Positions 1 through 8,944 of a stretch of DNA of 64,000 nucleotides are shown here, piece after piece. Within the stretch, counting starts at the first letter, position 1, and every line of letters starts with the position of its first letter. Both the position numbers and the translations under genes were made by a program. This DNA is from Paenibacillus thalictri (lineage in GTDB: Bacteria > Bacillota > Bacilli > Paenibacillales > NBRC-103111): assembly GCF_004307995.1 (NCBI RefSeq), contig NZ_SIRE01000026.1:62001-126000 (forward strand), read 5' to 3'. A model generated the notes under the pieces. The model ran no database searches, was not told the DNA's origin, and saw only the letters and a list, made by a program, of their open reading frames with translations.

Positions 1-2373
1 GCCGAGAAGGGCAACTACGAATTCGAGCAAGTCGGCAACAAGAAGCCCAATTGGGACTTCTCCGAAATTATCAATATCAAGATCGGGATGAACACGGGCA
101 GCGTGGTCGATCCTTCCAATACCGTCGACTATATCAGCCAGGAACGTCCGGAACTCAAGAAAGGTTTCGTCAATACGTTTAAAGCCAAGTTAGCCGACCA
201 GAAAGATTATGTGTTTAAGCCGATCGATCAAGGCGGAGCGGGTGTAAGCCAGCGAATCTGGGGTGGTGAATTTGATTCCCTCGTTACGGAAGTCATGCAG
301 CTGATCGGCGGAGATCCGACGAAATATAAGTACGCTCCGACAGTAGCGGATTCGATATGGCAGCCGCGTTCCGGTTACCCGCTAGCCCGGCGGTTGGGAT
401 GGCAGACCAAAGACAAGCCGTTTGCCGTCAATCTCGGTAATGGCAAAGTTCGGCTGCTGCTTCCGTTATACTCCGATACGCTGGAGACCAGCATCATGGC
501 GTTCACGGAATACGATCCGTCAAAGCGGCTTGCGGATAATTCGATCCGCTGGGAAGTAAGCGAACCGCTTGTTGGCGTCGCTAACGTGCAACCGACCATG
601 GCGCAAAGAAAAGACGGCACGATCGTCGCTTACATGCGGGACAATGGCAAAAGGCCTTATCGCGTCATTTCCTCCGAATCGAGGGATGGCGGACTCACAT
701 GGACGATTGCGAAAGACGTGCCGGAGCTCCAGGACCCGGGTGTCGGCCATGACCTGCTTCAATTGAAAAACGGAAACTGGGTGTTCGCCCACGTCGATAC
801 TGAATCGGGAAGAAATACGTTAGCCGTTGCACTTTCGGATGACGAAGGGAAAACGTGGAAGTACAGAAGGCACCTGGTTGTCGACACAAGGGCCAACGTG
901 GGGAACTATCATTATCCGGCTGTCTCGGAAGCTAAGAATGGCGATATTTTGATCAGCTTCAGCCGTTTTTATTCTTCGGACGATAAGAACGCAGCCAATC
1001 AATCGTTAGCTTCATACAAACATATCGTTTTCTCCAGAGTGACGGAGGATTGGATCAAGCAAGGCGACGCCAATACAGTGATCCGCGAATATGCCAGCAA
1101 CGATTACGAGATTGCCGTACCTGCATCCTTTAACATTAATACGGCTTCCGACGATGCGATCAAATCGTTGTTCCCATCCACGGTCAAGGGATATTACACC
1201 TTCGGCAAAGGTGCGGTCAACGCAGTGCTGCCATCGGTGGACCTGCCGGTCAATTGGGATATTTCCAAAATCAAAGCGAATTTCATCTTAAACAAATACA
1301 GCGACAAAAACATTACGGGAACCGTCAATACGGATAAGCTGCCTTCCGGCGTAACCAACGCCATGCTGCCCGCTTTTGATCCACAGCTGAGGGTATATTT
1401 ATACAATGACCCGGCAGCCGTACCTGCAACCAAAGTGACGCTGGACCAAAGCAGCCTGAATTTGTTCGCCGGCGGGACAGCCACCCTCAAGGCCACGGTT
1501 GCGCCCGATAATGCAAGCAATAAAACCGTCTTTTGGACCAGCAGCAATCCGAAAGTGGCTACCGTCGATACCAACGGCGTCGTGAAGGCTGTAGCTGTGG
1601 GCAGCGCTTCGATTACCGCGCAAACGCTGGATGGCGGCTTTACCGCCAAAACGGACGTTCAAGTTAACTTCTACAGTTCAGGCGGCAGCTCCGGCGGTAG
1701 TCCAAGCGGAGGAACAAGCAGCGGTCCAAGCGGTACCGGAACGACCGGCACAACGACGGATAACGGAACCGGCACTACCGGAAGCCAAGGAAATTCCGGC
1801 ACATCGGGAACGACTTCGGGACAAACCGCATTTAAAGACATTACCGGATATTCGTGGGCGCAAGCTGCCATCGAAGCGTTGGCCAGCAAAGGAATTGTCA
1901 ACGGAACCGGAGACCAAGTATTCTCGCCGGAGAAAAATATTTCCCGTGCCGATATCTTGACGATGCTGGTTCGCGCGTTGGATCTTAAAGCGACCTTTGA
2001 CTCCAACTTCTCCGACACCCAGCAAGGAGATTACTACTACGAATCACTTGGTATTGCTAAAGCGCTTGGCATCACAAATGGCGTCGACGGCACGAGCTTT
2101 AATCCGACCGCCGAGATCAGCAGACAAGATTTGATGGTGCTTGCTGCCAGAGCGCTGAAGGTGACGGGCAAATTGACCGAGTCGGGTACCAAAGACGATT
2201 TAAGCGCCTTTAAGGACGTCTCGAATATTGCCGACTACGCGGTTGACAGCATCGCTGCACTTGTCAAAGCCGGGATCATCGAAGGCAGCGACAATATGAT
2301 TAATCCGCAAGGCAAAGCAACAAGAGCGGAAGTTGCGGTTATCGTATTCCGTATTTTGGATAAACTGAAGTAG
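1..2373 (+). CDS. Surface-anchored sialidase-like (BNR) protein with Big_2 and three SLH domains, 5' truncated
   Basis: The frame is open from base 1, so the true start lies outside the window; 790 residues are visible. The order of parts is: a BNR/sialidase-like propeller with two clear Asp boxes (SRDGGLTW near base 680, SDDEGKTW near 840); a bacterial Ig-like Big_2 domain (about bases 1420-1650, TVDTNGVVKAVAVG); a Gly/Ser/Thr-rich linker (about 1675-1820); and three SLH repeats (about 1830-2000, 2000-2165, 2205-2370). SLH repeats bind pyruvylated secondary cell-wall polymer, so the protein is most likely displayed on the cell surface, where the propeller would bind or cleave glycans. No classical sialidase RIP motif or arginine triad could be identified by eye, so true neuraminidase activity is unproven; only the BNR fold and the anchoring are well supported. 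Confidence 0.85.
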   Translation, partial: AEKGNYEFEQVGNKKPNWDFSEIINIKIGMNTGSVVDPSNTVDYISQERPELKKGFVNTFKAKLADQKDYVFKPIDQGGAGVSQRIWGGEFDSLVTEVMQLIGGDPTKYKYAPTVADSIWQPRSGYPLARRLGWQTKDKPFAVNLGNGKVRLLLPLYSDTLETSIMAFTEYDPSKRLADNSIRWEVSEPLVGVANVQPTMAQRKDGTIVAYMRDNGKRPYRVISSESRDGGLTWTIAKDVPELQDPGVGHDLLQLKNGNWVFAHVDTESGRNTLAVALSDDEGKTWKYRRHLVVDTRANVGNYHYPAVSEAKNGDILISFSRFYSSDDKNAANQSLASYKHIVFSRVTEDWIKQGDANTVIREYASNDYEIAVPASFNINTASDDAIKSLFPSTVKGYYTFGKGAVNAVLPSVDLPVNWDISKIKANFILNKYSDKNITGTVNTDKLPSGVTNAMLPAFDPQLRVYLYNDPAAVPATKVTLDQSSLNLFAGGTATLKATVAPDNASNKTVFWTSSNPKVATVDTNGVVKAVAVGSASITAQTLDGGFTAKTDVQVNFYSSGGSSGGSPSGGTSSGPSGTGTTGTTTDNGTGTTGSQGNSGTSGTTSGQTAFKDITGYSWAQAAIEALASKGIVNGTGDQVFSPEKNISRADILTMLVRALDLKATFDSNFSDTQQGDYYYESLGIAKALGITNGVDGTSFNPTAEISRQDLMVLAARALKVTGKLTESGTKDDLSAFKDVSNIADYAVDSIAALVKAGIIEGSDNMINPQGKATRAEVAVIVFRILDKLK

Positions 2374-2403
2374 GTAAGGTTATTATCGAAATAACCATGT
2401 GCC

Positions 2404-2436
2404 AACAGGCCATCCCTTTTTGGGGGATGGCCTGTT
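2404..2436 (+). terminator. Hairpin terminator after the SLH protein gene
   Basis: A 13-bp perfect stem (AACAGGCCATCCC and its complement) closes a short T-rich loop 30 bases after the stop codon. There is no long T-run after the stem, but the stem is very GC-rich. It lies between convergent genes and could work for both strands. Confidence 0.6.
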
Positions 2437-2495
2437 ATATGTGGACGAAGTTGGTTAAATGATTGCCTATCTTTTACGGACAGCAGTTTGGAAAG

Positions 2496-3890
2496 CTATT
2501 GCGACGCTGAATTTTGTTCATACTTTAATATTTTGGCTAGCTCGGCATCCATATTTTTCTTCGCTTCCTTCAGCAGCGCATCGGGGACGCCTTTGCCGTT
2601 CAGCGCCAAATCCCGGACACGGTACATTTCCGCCCAGTAAAATGATGCGACGGGGGAGACGGGTCTAATCTTTGCCGTTGTCAGCAGGTCGAGGAACACC
2701 TTGATATTCGGATCCTCACGCAACTTAAGCTGCTCGTTCACCGCAGGCATGGAAGTAATCAAGCCTTTTCCGTTCGGGCGTCTGGTCCACAGCAGATTTC
2801 CTTCCTTAAGGGCCACAAACTTGATAAATCGCCAAGCTGCTTCGCGGTTTTTGGCGCCATGAGGGATGATTAAGGCGTTGCCGCCGATCCACGACAAGGA
2901 AGGTGAGCCCGATTCCGACGGCATCAGAGCCACTCCCCACTCGAAATCCGGCTTATTTTGCTGCGCTCCGCTTAATATCCAATTGGTCTGAAACTCAAAC
3001 CCGACCTTGCCGGTCCAGAACGGCTCCATTTCATATTGGGCGAGTGATTCGCTGAAGCCGTTCAAAGAGGAAATATCGTATTTTTTGGCATACGCGGCCA
3101 TCCATTGCAGCGCTTTGACGACCTGTGGCTCGGTGGGATCAAATTCACCGTTTGTCATAAAGCTCGCGCCGAAGTTAACCCCATGAGTAAACAAAGAACC
3201 TTGACCCATCCAAGGCAAAAATCCGACCTGCTCGTATTTTCCGTTCCTGTTCTTCAAGAACATCTTCTCCGCCATACGATCCAGCTCTTCCATCGTTGTC
3301 GGCGGCTTATTCGGATCAAAACCAGCCTTTTCCATCAGCGTTTTATTGTAATACATTGCACGGGTATCGACCAGAAAGGGCAACGCATACACTTTGCCCT
3401 TGTAGTTCGTTTCTTCCCATACGCTGCGATAATAATCGTTCGGATCAATCCCGTCCCGTTGAATCAGGTCGGTGATGTCGTCAATAGCGCCCTTCGCCGC
3501 CCAGGAGCCGATAGCAAACCGGTCGAATGTCGCTACATCCGGGGCATTCCCGGCGGCAATCGCCGTCAGCAGCTTGTCCGACACATGCGTTTTGCCGGTT
3601 TCCTCGGCGAAAGACATTTTCACCTTAATATCCGGATTGGCCTTCTCGAATTCGTCGATCACATACTTCTGAAAATCTCTTTGAAAATCGCCGCCAATGG
3701 AGAACCAGAACTGGATTGTTGTCGGGTTTTGGTGCGCTGTTTTTTCTCCCGCCAACCCTTTTATCGCTTGGATGCCAGGATCCGAAATCCGGCAACCCGA
3801 CATGATGAGCAGCAGCAAGAGCGCGAGCATGAATGTCAGAAAAACCGCTGCTATTTTGTTAGATCGGCTGTTCAAACCACGCATCCCCAC
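2496..3890 (-). CDS. Carbohydrate ABC transporter substrate-binding lipoprotein (family 1)
   Basis: 464 residues. The N-terminus has a charged region, a hydrophobic stretch and a lipobox ending at Cys33 (LIMSGC), typical of a secreted lipoprotein. The rest follows the extracellular solute-binding protein family 1 pattern (PDVATFD, YYNKTLMEKAGFDPNKPPTTMEELDRMAEKM, later ALMPSESG and WIGGNALII). It would bind an oligosaccharide or sugar derivative outside the membrane and deliver it to a permease pair. The start is GTG, with AAGGATG seven bases upstream; an ATG two codons later is the alternative. It lies last in the minus-strand cluster, 55 bases after the HAD gene, and is the second binding protein there, so it may share permeases with the first or serve another system. 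The substrate cannot be read from the sequence. Confidence 0.88.
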   Translation of the reverse strand: MGMRGLNSRSNKIAAVFLTFMLALLLLLIMSGCRISDPGIQAIKGLAGEKTAHQNPTTIQFWFSIGGDFQRDFQKYVIDEFEKANPDIKVKMSFAEETGKTHVSDKLLTAIAAGNAPDVATFDRFAIGSWAAKGAIDDITDLIQRDGIDPNDYYRSVWEETNYKGKVYALPFLVDTRAMYYNKTLMEKAGFDPNKPPTTMEELDRMAEKMFLKNRNGKYEQVGFLPWMGQGSLFTHGVNFGASFMTNGEFDPTEPQVVKALQWMAAYAKKYDISSLNGFSESLAQYEMEPFWTGKVGFEFQTNWILSGAQQNKPDFEWGVALMPSESGSPSLSWIGGNALIIPHGAKNREAAWRFIKFVALKEGNLLWTRRPNGKGLITSMPAVNEQLKLREDPNIKVFLDLLTTAKIRPVSPVASFYWAEMYRVRDLALNGKGVPDALLKEAKKNMDAELAKILKYEQNSASQ

Positions 3891-3945
3891 ATCCGCTCAT
3901 CCTTTCCGTCCGTCAGATTTATTTCATTATACTCTATTCCGGCTC

Positions 3946-4686
3946 TTATTTAAGCACAAATCGGCGAATCGCCTGCGCCACTCCATGTTCTCTGTTGCTG
4001 CCGGTCACGGCATTCGCCAGCCGCTTCACTTCTTCCTGCGCATTGCCCATCGCCACACCGATCCCGGCGGCTAGCAGCATCGCCCTGTCGTTCAGGCTGT
4101 CGCCTACAGCCATGACCTGCTCCATCTTCAAGTCATACAGCCCGCAAACGTCACGAATCGCGCTTGCTTTGGAAACACCCTGCGGATTGATCTCAATGTT
4201 GCTTGGATGGGAATTCGTAATCTCCATTGCGCCCAAAGTCTGCGCCCGTTCGCGAACCCGCTCCAGCTTGCTCTGATCCGCTGAGAAATATCCGAACTTA
4301 AGCCAGACGGTTTGATCGTTTACGGAGGCAGCCCAGGTATCTTTCTTGACCTCTCCTTCCGTCGTATAACCCCAGAACGGGCAATCTTCGGCAGCGGCAA
4401 TCTCATACAATGCCGCCACCGTCTCAGCGTTTAGCGTATGCCGTTTATGCAACCGGCCCGCAGCGTCCCATACCTCGCTCCCGTTAGCGGCGATCAGCGG
4501 CGAGTCCAGCTCCAGCGACTCCCAGTAAGGCCGAGCGCTGTTCACCTCCCGCCCTGTAGCAACGATCACCGTCACTCCTTGAGCACGCGCCTCGCCGATC
4601 GCCTTGCGATTTTCTTCCGAAACTTGGTGATGCTCATTCAGCAGCGTCCCGTCAAGGTCCAACGCCACCAGCTTTATACCGTTCAT
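3946..4686 (-). CDS. Cof-type HAD-superfamily phosphatase
   Basis: 246 residues, usual length for the Cof/YidA subfamily of HAD hydrolases. All motifs are visible: motif I DLDGTLL (Asp10 nucleophile, Asp12), motif II ATGR near residue 44, the motif III lysine in SKASAI, and motif IV GDSLND. The C2 cap lies between motifs II and III. Such enzymes dephosphorylate sugar phosphates and similar metabolites in the cytoplasm. It lies 37 bases after a permease gene and 55 bases before a binding-protein gene on the same strand, which suggests it dephosphorylates an intermediate of the imported sugar, though HAD specificity is often broad. Confidence 0.87.
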   Translation of the reverse strand: MNGIKLVALDLDGTLLNEHHQVSEENRKAIGEARAQGVTVIVATGREVNSARPYWESLELDSPLIAANGSEVWDAAGRLHKRHTLNAETVAALYEIAAAEDCPFWGYTTEGEVKKDTWAASVNDQTVWLKFGYFSADQSKLERVRERAQTLGAMEITNSHPSNIEINPQGVSKASAIRDVCGLYDLKMEQVMAVGDSLNDRAMLLAAGIGVAMGNAQEEVKRLANAVTGSNREHGVAQAIRRFVLK

Positions 4687-4723
4687 GCAGTTCTCCTCCA
4701 GTTGTTGATGTAATCCAGCTAAA

Positions 4724-5551
4724 CTAACCTTTTAATCCGCCCAGCGTAATACCCTGCACCAGCTGCTTCTGGAAAACAAGAAAGACAAGCACGGAAGGAA
4801 TCAAAATAACGGTAACTCCCGCCATAATGGGGCCGTAGATGACACTTTCGGAAAATTGCAGCATCGTAATGCCGACCTGAACCGTCCGCATATTTTCTGA
4901 ATTGGTAACGAGCAGCGGCCATAAATAAGTGTTCCACAAAGCGATAAAAGAGGCAATAAAAATCGAAGCCATAATCGATCGGGACATCGGTACCAAAATG
5001 CGGGTAAAAAACCGGAAGTCGCCGCAGCCGTCAATAAAAGATGCATCCTTATATTCTTTGGAAATGGTCAAGAAATACTGCCGGAGAATGAACATGTACG
5101 TAGCCGAGGCCATCATGACAATAATAACGCCGGAATACGTGTTGATCATCCGCATATTGGCGACAGTAATGTAGTTGGTAATAATCAGCATATCGCCGGG
5201 AATCATCATCGTACCGAGAATAAACATGAACCACAGCTTCTTGAACCTGAACTCCAGAAACGAAAAAGCATATGCCGCCAGGCTGCTCGTTATCAGTCTG
5301 CCTGCCGTGCCGATCATGGCGATCAGAAAGGAATTCCATATAAACCGCAGCAGCGGAGTGGAGGTAAACACGGTCTCATAGTTTTTTAAATAAAATCCGC
5401 TTGGAAGCAGGTTGGGCGGGAAGGAGCTCAGCTCGCTGGAGGTCATAAAGCTGGCGCTTACGCAGTACAGCACCGGAGAGATGACGATCAGGCCTACAAG
5501 GAGGCAAAAACCGCTGAACAGAAGGTCGCGTGTCTGCCGTTTGGTTTTCAT
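4724..5551 (-). CDS. Carbohydrate ABC transporter permease, MalG/UgpE-type
   Basis: 275 residues with about six hydrophobic helices. The cytoplasmic EAA loop that contacts the ATPase is visible in the C-terminal half (KDASFIDGCGDFRFFTRILVP), and the protein ends in the family-typical QKQLVQGITLGGLKG. It forms the inner-membrane channel with the upstream permease; the ATG start overlaps that gene's stop in an ATGA arrangement, which points to translational coupling. No ATPase gene accompanies the pair, so a shared MsmX-like ATPase is likely (inference from similar Firmicutes systems). Confidence 0.92.
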   Translation of the reverse strand: MKTKRQTRDLLFSGFCLLVGLIVISPVLYCVSASFMTSSELSSFPPNLLPSGFYLKNYETVFTSTPLLRFIWNSFLIAMIGTAGRLITSSLAAYAFSFLEFRFKKLWFMFILGTMMIPGDMLIITNYITVANMRMINTYSGVIIVMMASATYMFILRQYFLTISKEYKDASFIDGCGDFRFFTRILVPMSRSIMASIFIASFIALWNTYLWPLLVTNSENMRTVQVGITMLQFSESVIYGPIMAGVTVILIPSVLVFLVFQKQLVQGITLGGLKG

Positions 5552-6465
5552 GAATAGTGCACTCCTTTCTTCTCATAAAGGAATGTAACCAGCGTAAACA
5601 GCATCACGATCACAAAGATCATAATCGCCACAGCGCTTCCATAGCCGTACTTGCCATTCTCGAACGCTTCGATATACATCCGGTAGATCATCGTTTCGGT
5701 AGCTCCCATGGGCCCGCCTTTTGTAAGAATTAGGATGGGACCAAACACCATCAGCGAATGGATCAAATCGGTGATGATCAGAAAAAACAGCGTGGGTGAA
5801 ATGAGCGGCAGCTTGATGTGAAGCAGCGACTGCGTGTAGCTGCTGCCCTCCATTTCGGCGGCTTCGATCAGCTCTTCGGGCACATTGCGGATGGCTGCCA
5901 GCAGAAACAGAAAGCTGAACCCGAGGCCCATCCAGATCGAGACGATCGCAATGCCGACCATCGCATATTTGGCGTCGCCGAACCAGTTGATATGCAGCCC
6001 CGTATAAGCGTTTAATATCCCGATCGAAGGGCTTAATATGAACTGAAAAATCATGGCGGCCGACGACATCGACACCGCCATCGGAAGCGCAAACATGATT
6101 TGGTAAATGCGGCTGCCCTTGCGCTTTTTCTCGGCGAGCAGCGCCAGAGCAAGGCTGATAATCAGTGTGCCGGGAATGGTAATCACGGTATATTTTAATG
6201 TATGTGCGAACGTAGCCAGCATCCGCTGGTCTCCGAAAACGGTCAGAAAGTTTTCCAGCCAGACAAACTCGACTGGATTGCCGTTCATATCAACCAAGGA
6301 AAAGCTAAGAAAGAACGTTTTGACAAACGGATAATAAGTAAATAAACCGACAAAGAGCAGGCACGGCAGCAAAAATAGGTAGGGCTTAGCGGCTTCCTGC
6401 ATTTTTTTTCGAGTAAACGAGTACGTCAGCTCCGATCTTTTCACCCCGGGGGAATCTATATTCAT
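5548..6465 (-). CDS. Carbohydrate ABC transporter permease, MalF/UgpA-type
   Basis: 305 residues, six predicted membrane helices beginning with PYLFLLPCLLFVGLFTYYPF. The EAA loop reads ELIEAAEMEGSSYTQSLLHIKLP, and the C-terminus is a cytoplasmic YEKKGVHYS tail. AAGGAGAA lies seven bases before the ATG. It pairs with the overlapping MalG-type permease. The similarity in style to UgpA/UgpE, together with a phosphodiesterase-fold enzyme and a HAD phosphatase in the same cluster, fits a phosphorylated or phosphodiester-containing substrate, but this is only inferred from context. Confidence 0.92.
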   Translation of the reverse strand: MNIDSPGVKRSELTYSFTRKKMQEAAKPYLFLLPCLLFVGLFTYYPFVKTFFLSFSLVDMNGNPVEFVWLENFLTVFGDQRMLATFAHTLKYTVITIPGTLIISLALALLAEKKRKGSRIYQIMFALPMAVSMSSAAMIFQFILSPSIGILNAYTGLHINWFGDAKYAMVGIAIVSIWMGLGFSFLFLLAAIRNVPEELIEAAEMEGSSYTQSLLHIKLPLISPTLFFLIITDLIHSLMVFGPILILTKGGPMGATETMIYRMYIEAFENGKYGYGSAVAIMIFVIVMLFTLVTFLYEKKGVHYS

Positions 6466-6586
6466 AGTTCATTCTCCTTAATATGCAGCGTCGTTCCCAA
6501 ATACTTGCCTGGTTCCATCCGCTGACGCGGCCATTAGTCATCTAACAGCCGCGCGGCTGGAAAAAATATGATACGGCTCCGTCACC

Positions 6587-7381
6587 TTATGCCAAAACAA
6601 GCCCGGCTACAACCGGATAATGATCGGAAGGATAACGACCGTCGATCATACGCCGGTCAATTTCAACCGCCGATACCTGCAGATCGGGTGTCACGAAAAT
6701 ATAATCAATCGGCTCGCCTTCGGTACATCCGCAGTAATCGGTATGGAACGAAGTTCCAAGCGGTCCGTCCTTAACGGAATAAGCGTCGGTCATACGTACA
6801 GGCGCCTTCTGACTTTCCAGCTCGCCTCTCAGTAGACGGATGACCGGGTTGTCCGGCGTGGAATTGAAATCTCCCGACAAGATCACAGGCAGCTGTTTCG
6901 CGGCGAGCTGTTCGCTTATCCTTTCGCAAATGATTCGAATTCCTTGCTCTCTAGCCTGCTGACCGCGGTGGTCGAGGTGCGTATTGAAGAACAGCAGCTC
7001 CGTGCCTGTACTACTGTGCCGAAAATGCGCCCATGTGCAGATGCGCGGAAACGAGCTGTCCCAGCTGATGCTGCCGGGGACTTCAGGATGTTCCGACAAC
7101 CAGAACGTGTTGTGCTCCAAGACCTCGAGTTCATCTTTCTTAAAAAAGATGGCGCAATGCTCGTCCTGCCCGTCGCCCATACGGCCTTCGCCGATCCAAC
7201 GATATTCCGTTAACGACTGGAGATCGTCCAGCATGTCAGGTTGCGCTTCCTGTGTGCCGAAAAACAACGGATTGTGCTGTCTCACCATTTCGGCCGCCTG
7301 CCCGCTGCGAAGATGCCATGCATTGCCGCCGTCCTGCGCGCGGCTCGTTCTCAGGTTAAACGTCATCATCGTTATTTTCAT
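6587..7381 (-). CDS. Endonuclease/exonuclease/phosphatase (EEP) family hydrolase
   Basis: 264 residues, a single EEP (DNase I-like) domain. The metal and catalytic motifs are present: MTFNLR near the N-terminus, GTQEAQ (metal-binding Glu), NTHLDH (catalytic His and Asp), SGDFNSTPDNP, PIDYIFV, and the C-terminal SDHYPV. There is no signal peptide, so it should act in the cytoplasm. Family members cleave phosphodiester or phosphomonoester bonds in nucleic acids, inositol phosphates or phospholipid head groups. It sits between the binding protein (16 bases upstream) and the permeases, so it probably processes the imported compound rather than DNA. Confidence 0.85.
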   Translation of the reverse strand: MKITMMTFNLRTSRAQDGGNAWHLRSGQAAEMVRQHNPLFFGTQEAQPDMLDDLQSLTEYRWIGEGRMGDGQDEHCAIFFKKDELEVLEHNTFWLSEHPEVPGSISWDSSFPRICTWAHFRHSSTGTELLFFNTHLDHRGQQAREQGIRIICERISEQLAAKQLPVILSGDFNSTPDNPVIRLLRGELESQKAPVRMTDAYSVKDGPLGTSFHTDYCGCTEGEPIDYIFVTPDLQVSAVEIDRRMIDGRYPSDHYPVVAGLVLA

Positions 7382-7396
7382 GGAATGCTGCCTCCG

Positions 7397-8782
7397 TTAT
7401 TTCTTCACATTGTTGACTCTGTTGTAATCGCTAAGCGCTTTATTGCTTCGTGCAGCCATGTCCGTAATGGCCTGATCAATGCTTTTCTTGCCTTGCACAT
7501 AGTTGAGCGTTTCCTCCAGCATGGCCTGGCTGAATTCGGCGCTGACCGGTCCCATCGGCTCCTGTGTTTCCGGGGATGATGCGTGCAGCTGCTCAATGGC
7601 TGTTTTAAACAGTGGATTTTTGGTCAGATGTTCTTTCATCTGCGGCAGATCGTAGGTTTTCACGTTGACAGGGAAGTAGCCTGTTCCGGTATGCCAGACG
7701 AATTGCGACTCCGGCGTAACACCGTACTTCAGGAAGCTCCATGCGGCATCGATCGCCGCTTGATCTCCGCGGTTCATAATGTACAGCGCCGAACCGCCGA
7801 CAGCGACCCCGCCTTTATCTGATTCGCTTACTTTCGGATAAAATGCAGTGCCGACTTCGAACTTGTCTCCCACTTTTGTGAGCGTTCCCTTGAGCGATGC
7901 AGTAGAACCGACAAACATCGGCATTTTGCCTGCCGCAAACTCTTCATCCGATTTCACATCGGAGCCGGTTAAGATACCGCCGGCATCGATGGCTTTTTTC
8001 CATTCCGTCAAATACTTCTTCATCGAACCGTTTGTATCGAACTCTACAGCTGTCATCACGTCAGCACGGCCGTTTTTGTTATTGCCGATGTATGCTCCTT
8101 GCATGCCGATCCAACTGGACAGGTGATATTGGTCAGGGTTCACCGCAAAGCCCCACTGGCTTACGGTACTGCCGTTTTTCTTGGTCATCTTGGCTGCGAA
8201 TTTGCCAAGCTCGTCAATCGTTTGCGGCGGTTTGTTCGGATCGAGTCCGGCTTCTTTAAACATATTTTTATTGTAGTAGAGCAGGATGGTCGAGTTGGCG
8301 AACGGAATGCCGACCTGCTTGTTTTTGAAGCTAAATCCGGCCAGCGTATTCGGCTCGAGATCCTTTACCGGGAACGAGGGATCCTTGGCAATTAAATCCT
8401 GAGCCCAGATGATGGCCGGAACGTCCTTAATATACGCCGTGTCGGATGCCGGAACTTGCACGATGTCCGGAAAATCCTTCTCGTTTTTGGCTTGTACAGC
8501 CGCCTTCACCTTCTTCAGCAAGTCCGCATAACTGCCTTGGAAAACCGGCGTAATGGTAATGCTCTTTTCTTTGCCCACCGTTTCGTTGAAGCTTTGCACC
8601 ATCTTTTTAACTACCTCTTCATTGGTGCCTCCCATTGCGTGCCAGAACGTTAAATTAATCGGTCCCTTGCTGGCGCTTGGTTTCGCCGTAGTGCTTGCCG
8701 CAGGTCCGCCGCCACCGCTGCAGCCAGCCAGCGCCACCATCATCGCCGCCGCAGCCGCCATAGTTTTCATCGATTTCTTCAT
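7397..8782 (-). CDS. Sugar ABC transporter substrate-binding lipoprotein
   Basis: 461 residues, with a lipoprotein signal ending in VALAGCSGGGG (lipid-modified Cys near residue 21) followed by a low-complexity linker. The body is a family 1 binding protein (NLTFWHAMGGTNEEVVKKMV, FPDIVQVPASD, YYNKNMFKEAGLDPNKPPQTIDELGKFAAKMT). The start is ATG with AGGAGG nine bases upstream. It lies between the two-component genes and the EEP/permease genes, so it is the primary binding protein of this system. Style resembles UgpB or MalE-like proteins; the ligand is unknown. Confidence 0.9.
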   Translation of the reverse strand: MKKSMKTMAAAAAMMVALAGCSGGGGPAASTTAKPSASKGPINLTFWHAMGGTNEEVVKKMVQSFNETVGKEKSITITPVFQGSYADLLKKVKAAVQAKNEKDFPDIVQVPASDTAYIKDVPAIIWAQDLIAKDPSFPVKDLEPNTLAGFSFKNKQVGIPFANSTILLYYNKNMFKEAGLDPNKPPQTIDELGKFAAKMTKKNGSTVSQWGFAVNPDQYHLSSWIGMQGAYIGNNKNGRADVMTAVEFDTNGSMKKYLTEWKKAIDAGGILTGSDVKSDEEFAAGKMPMFVGSTASLKGTLTKVGDKFEVGTAFYPKVSESDKGGVAVGGSALYIMNRGDQAAIDAAWSFLKYGVTPESQFVWHTGTGYFPVNVKTYDLPQMKEHLTKNPLFKTAIEQLHASSPETQEPMGPVSAEFSQAMLEETLNYVQGKKSIDQAITDMAARSNKALSDYNRVNNVKK

Positions 8783-8944
8783 TCCCCGAACCTCCTGTTA
8801 TCGTTACCTTTTTTTTGTTAGTGCTTACATTGTGCTGTATACGAGGATGTATACATATTGTAAACAAAGGTTCCGTACTCAAGGAACGGGGCTTATTTTG
8901 TATTTAGTGCTGTTCTTTTTGTATGTTTACCGAAAATGGTCCAC

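Noticed and set aside
3105-3953. 282-codon plus-strand frame opposite the binding-protein gene
   Set aside because: It is a shadow of the minus-strand lipoprotein, rich in His, Arg and Phe, and has no ribosome site.
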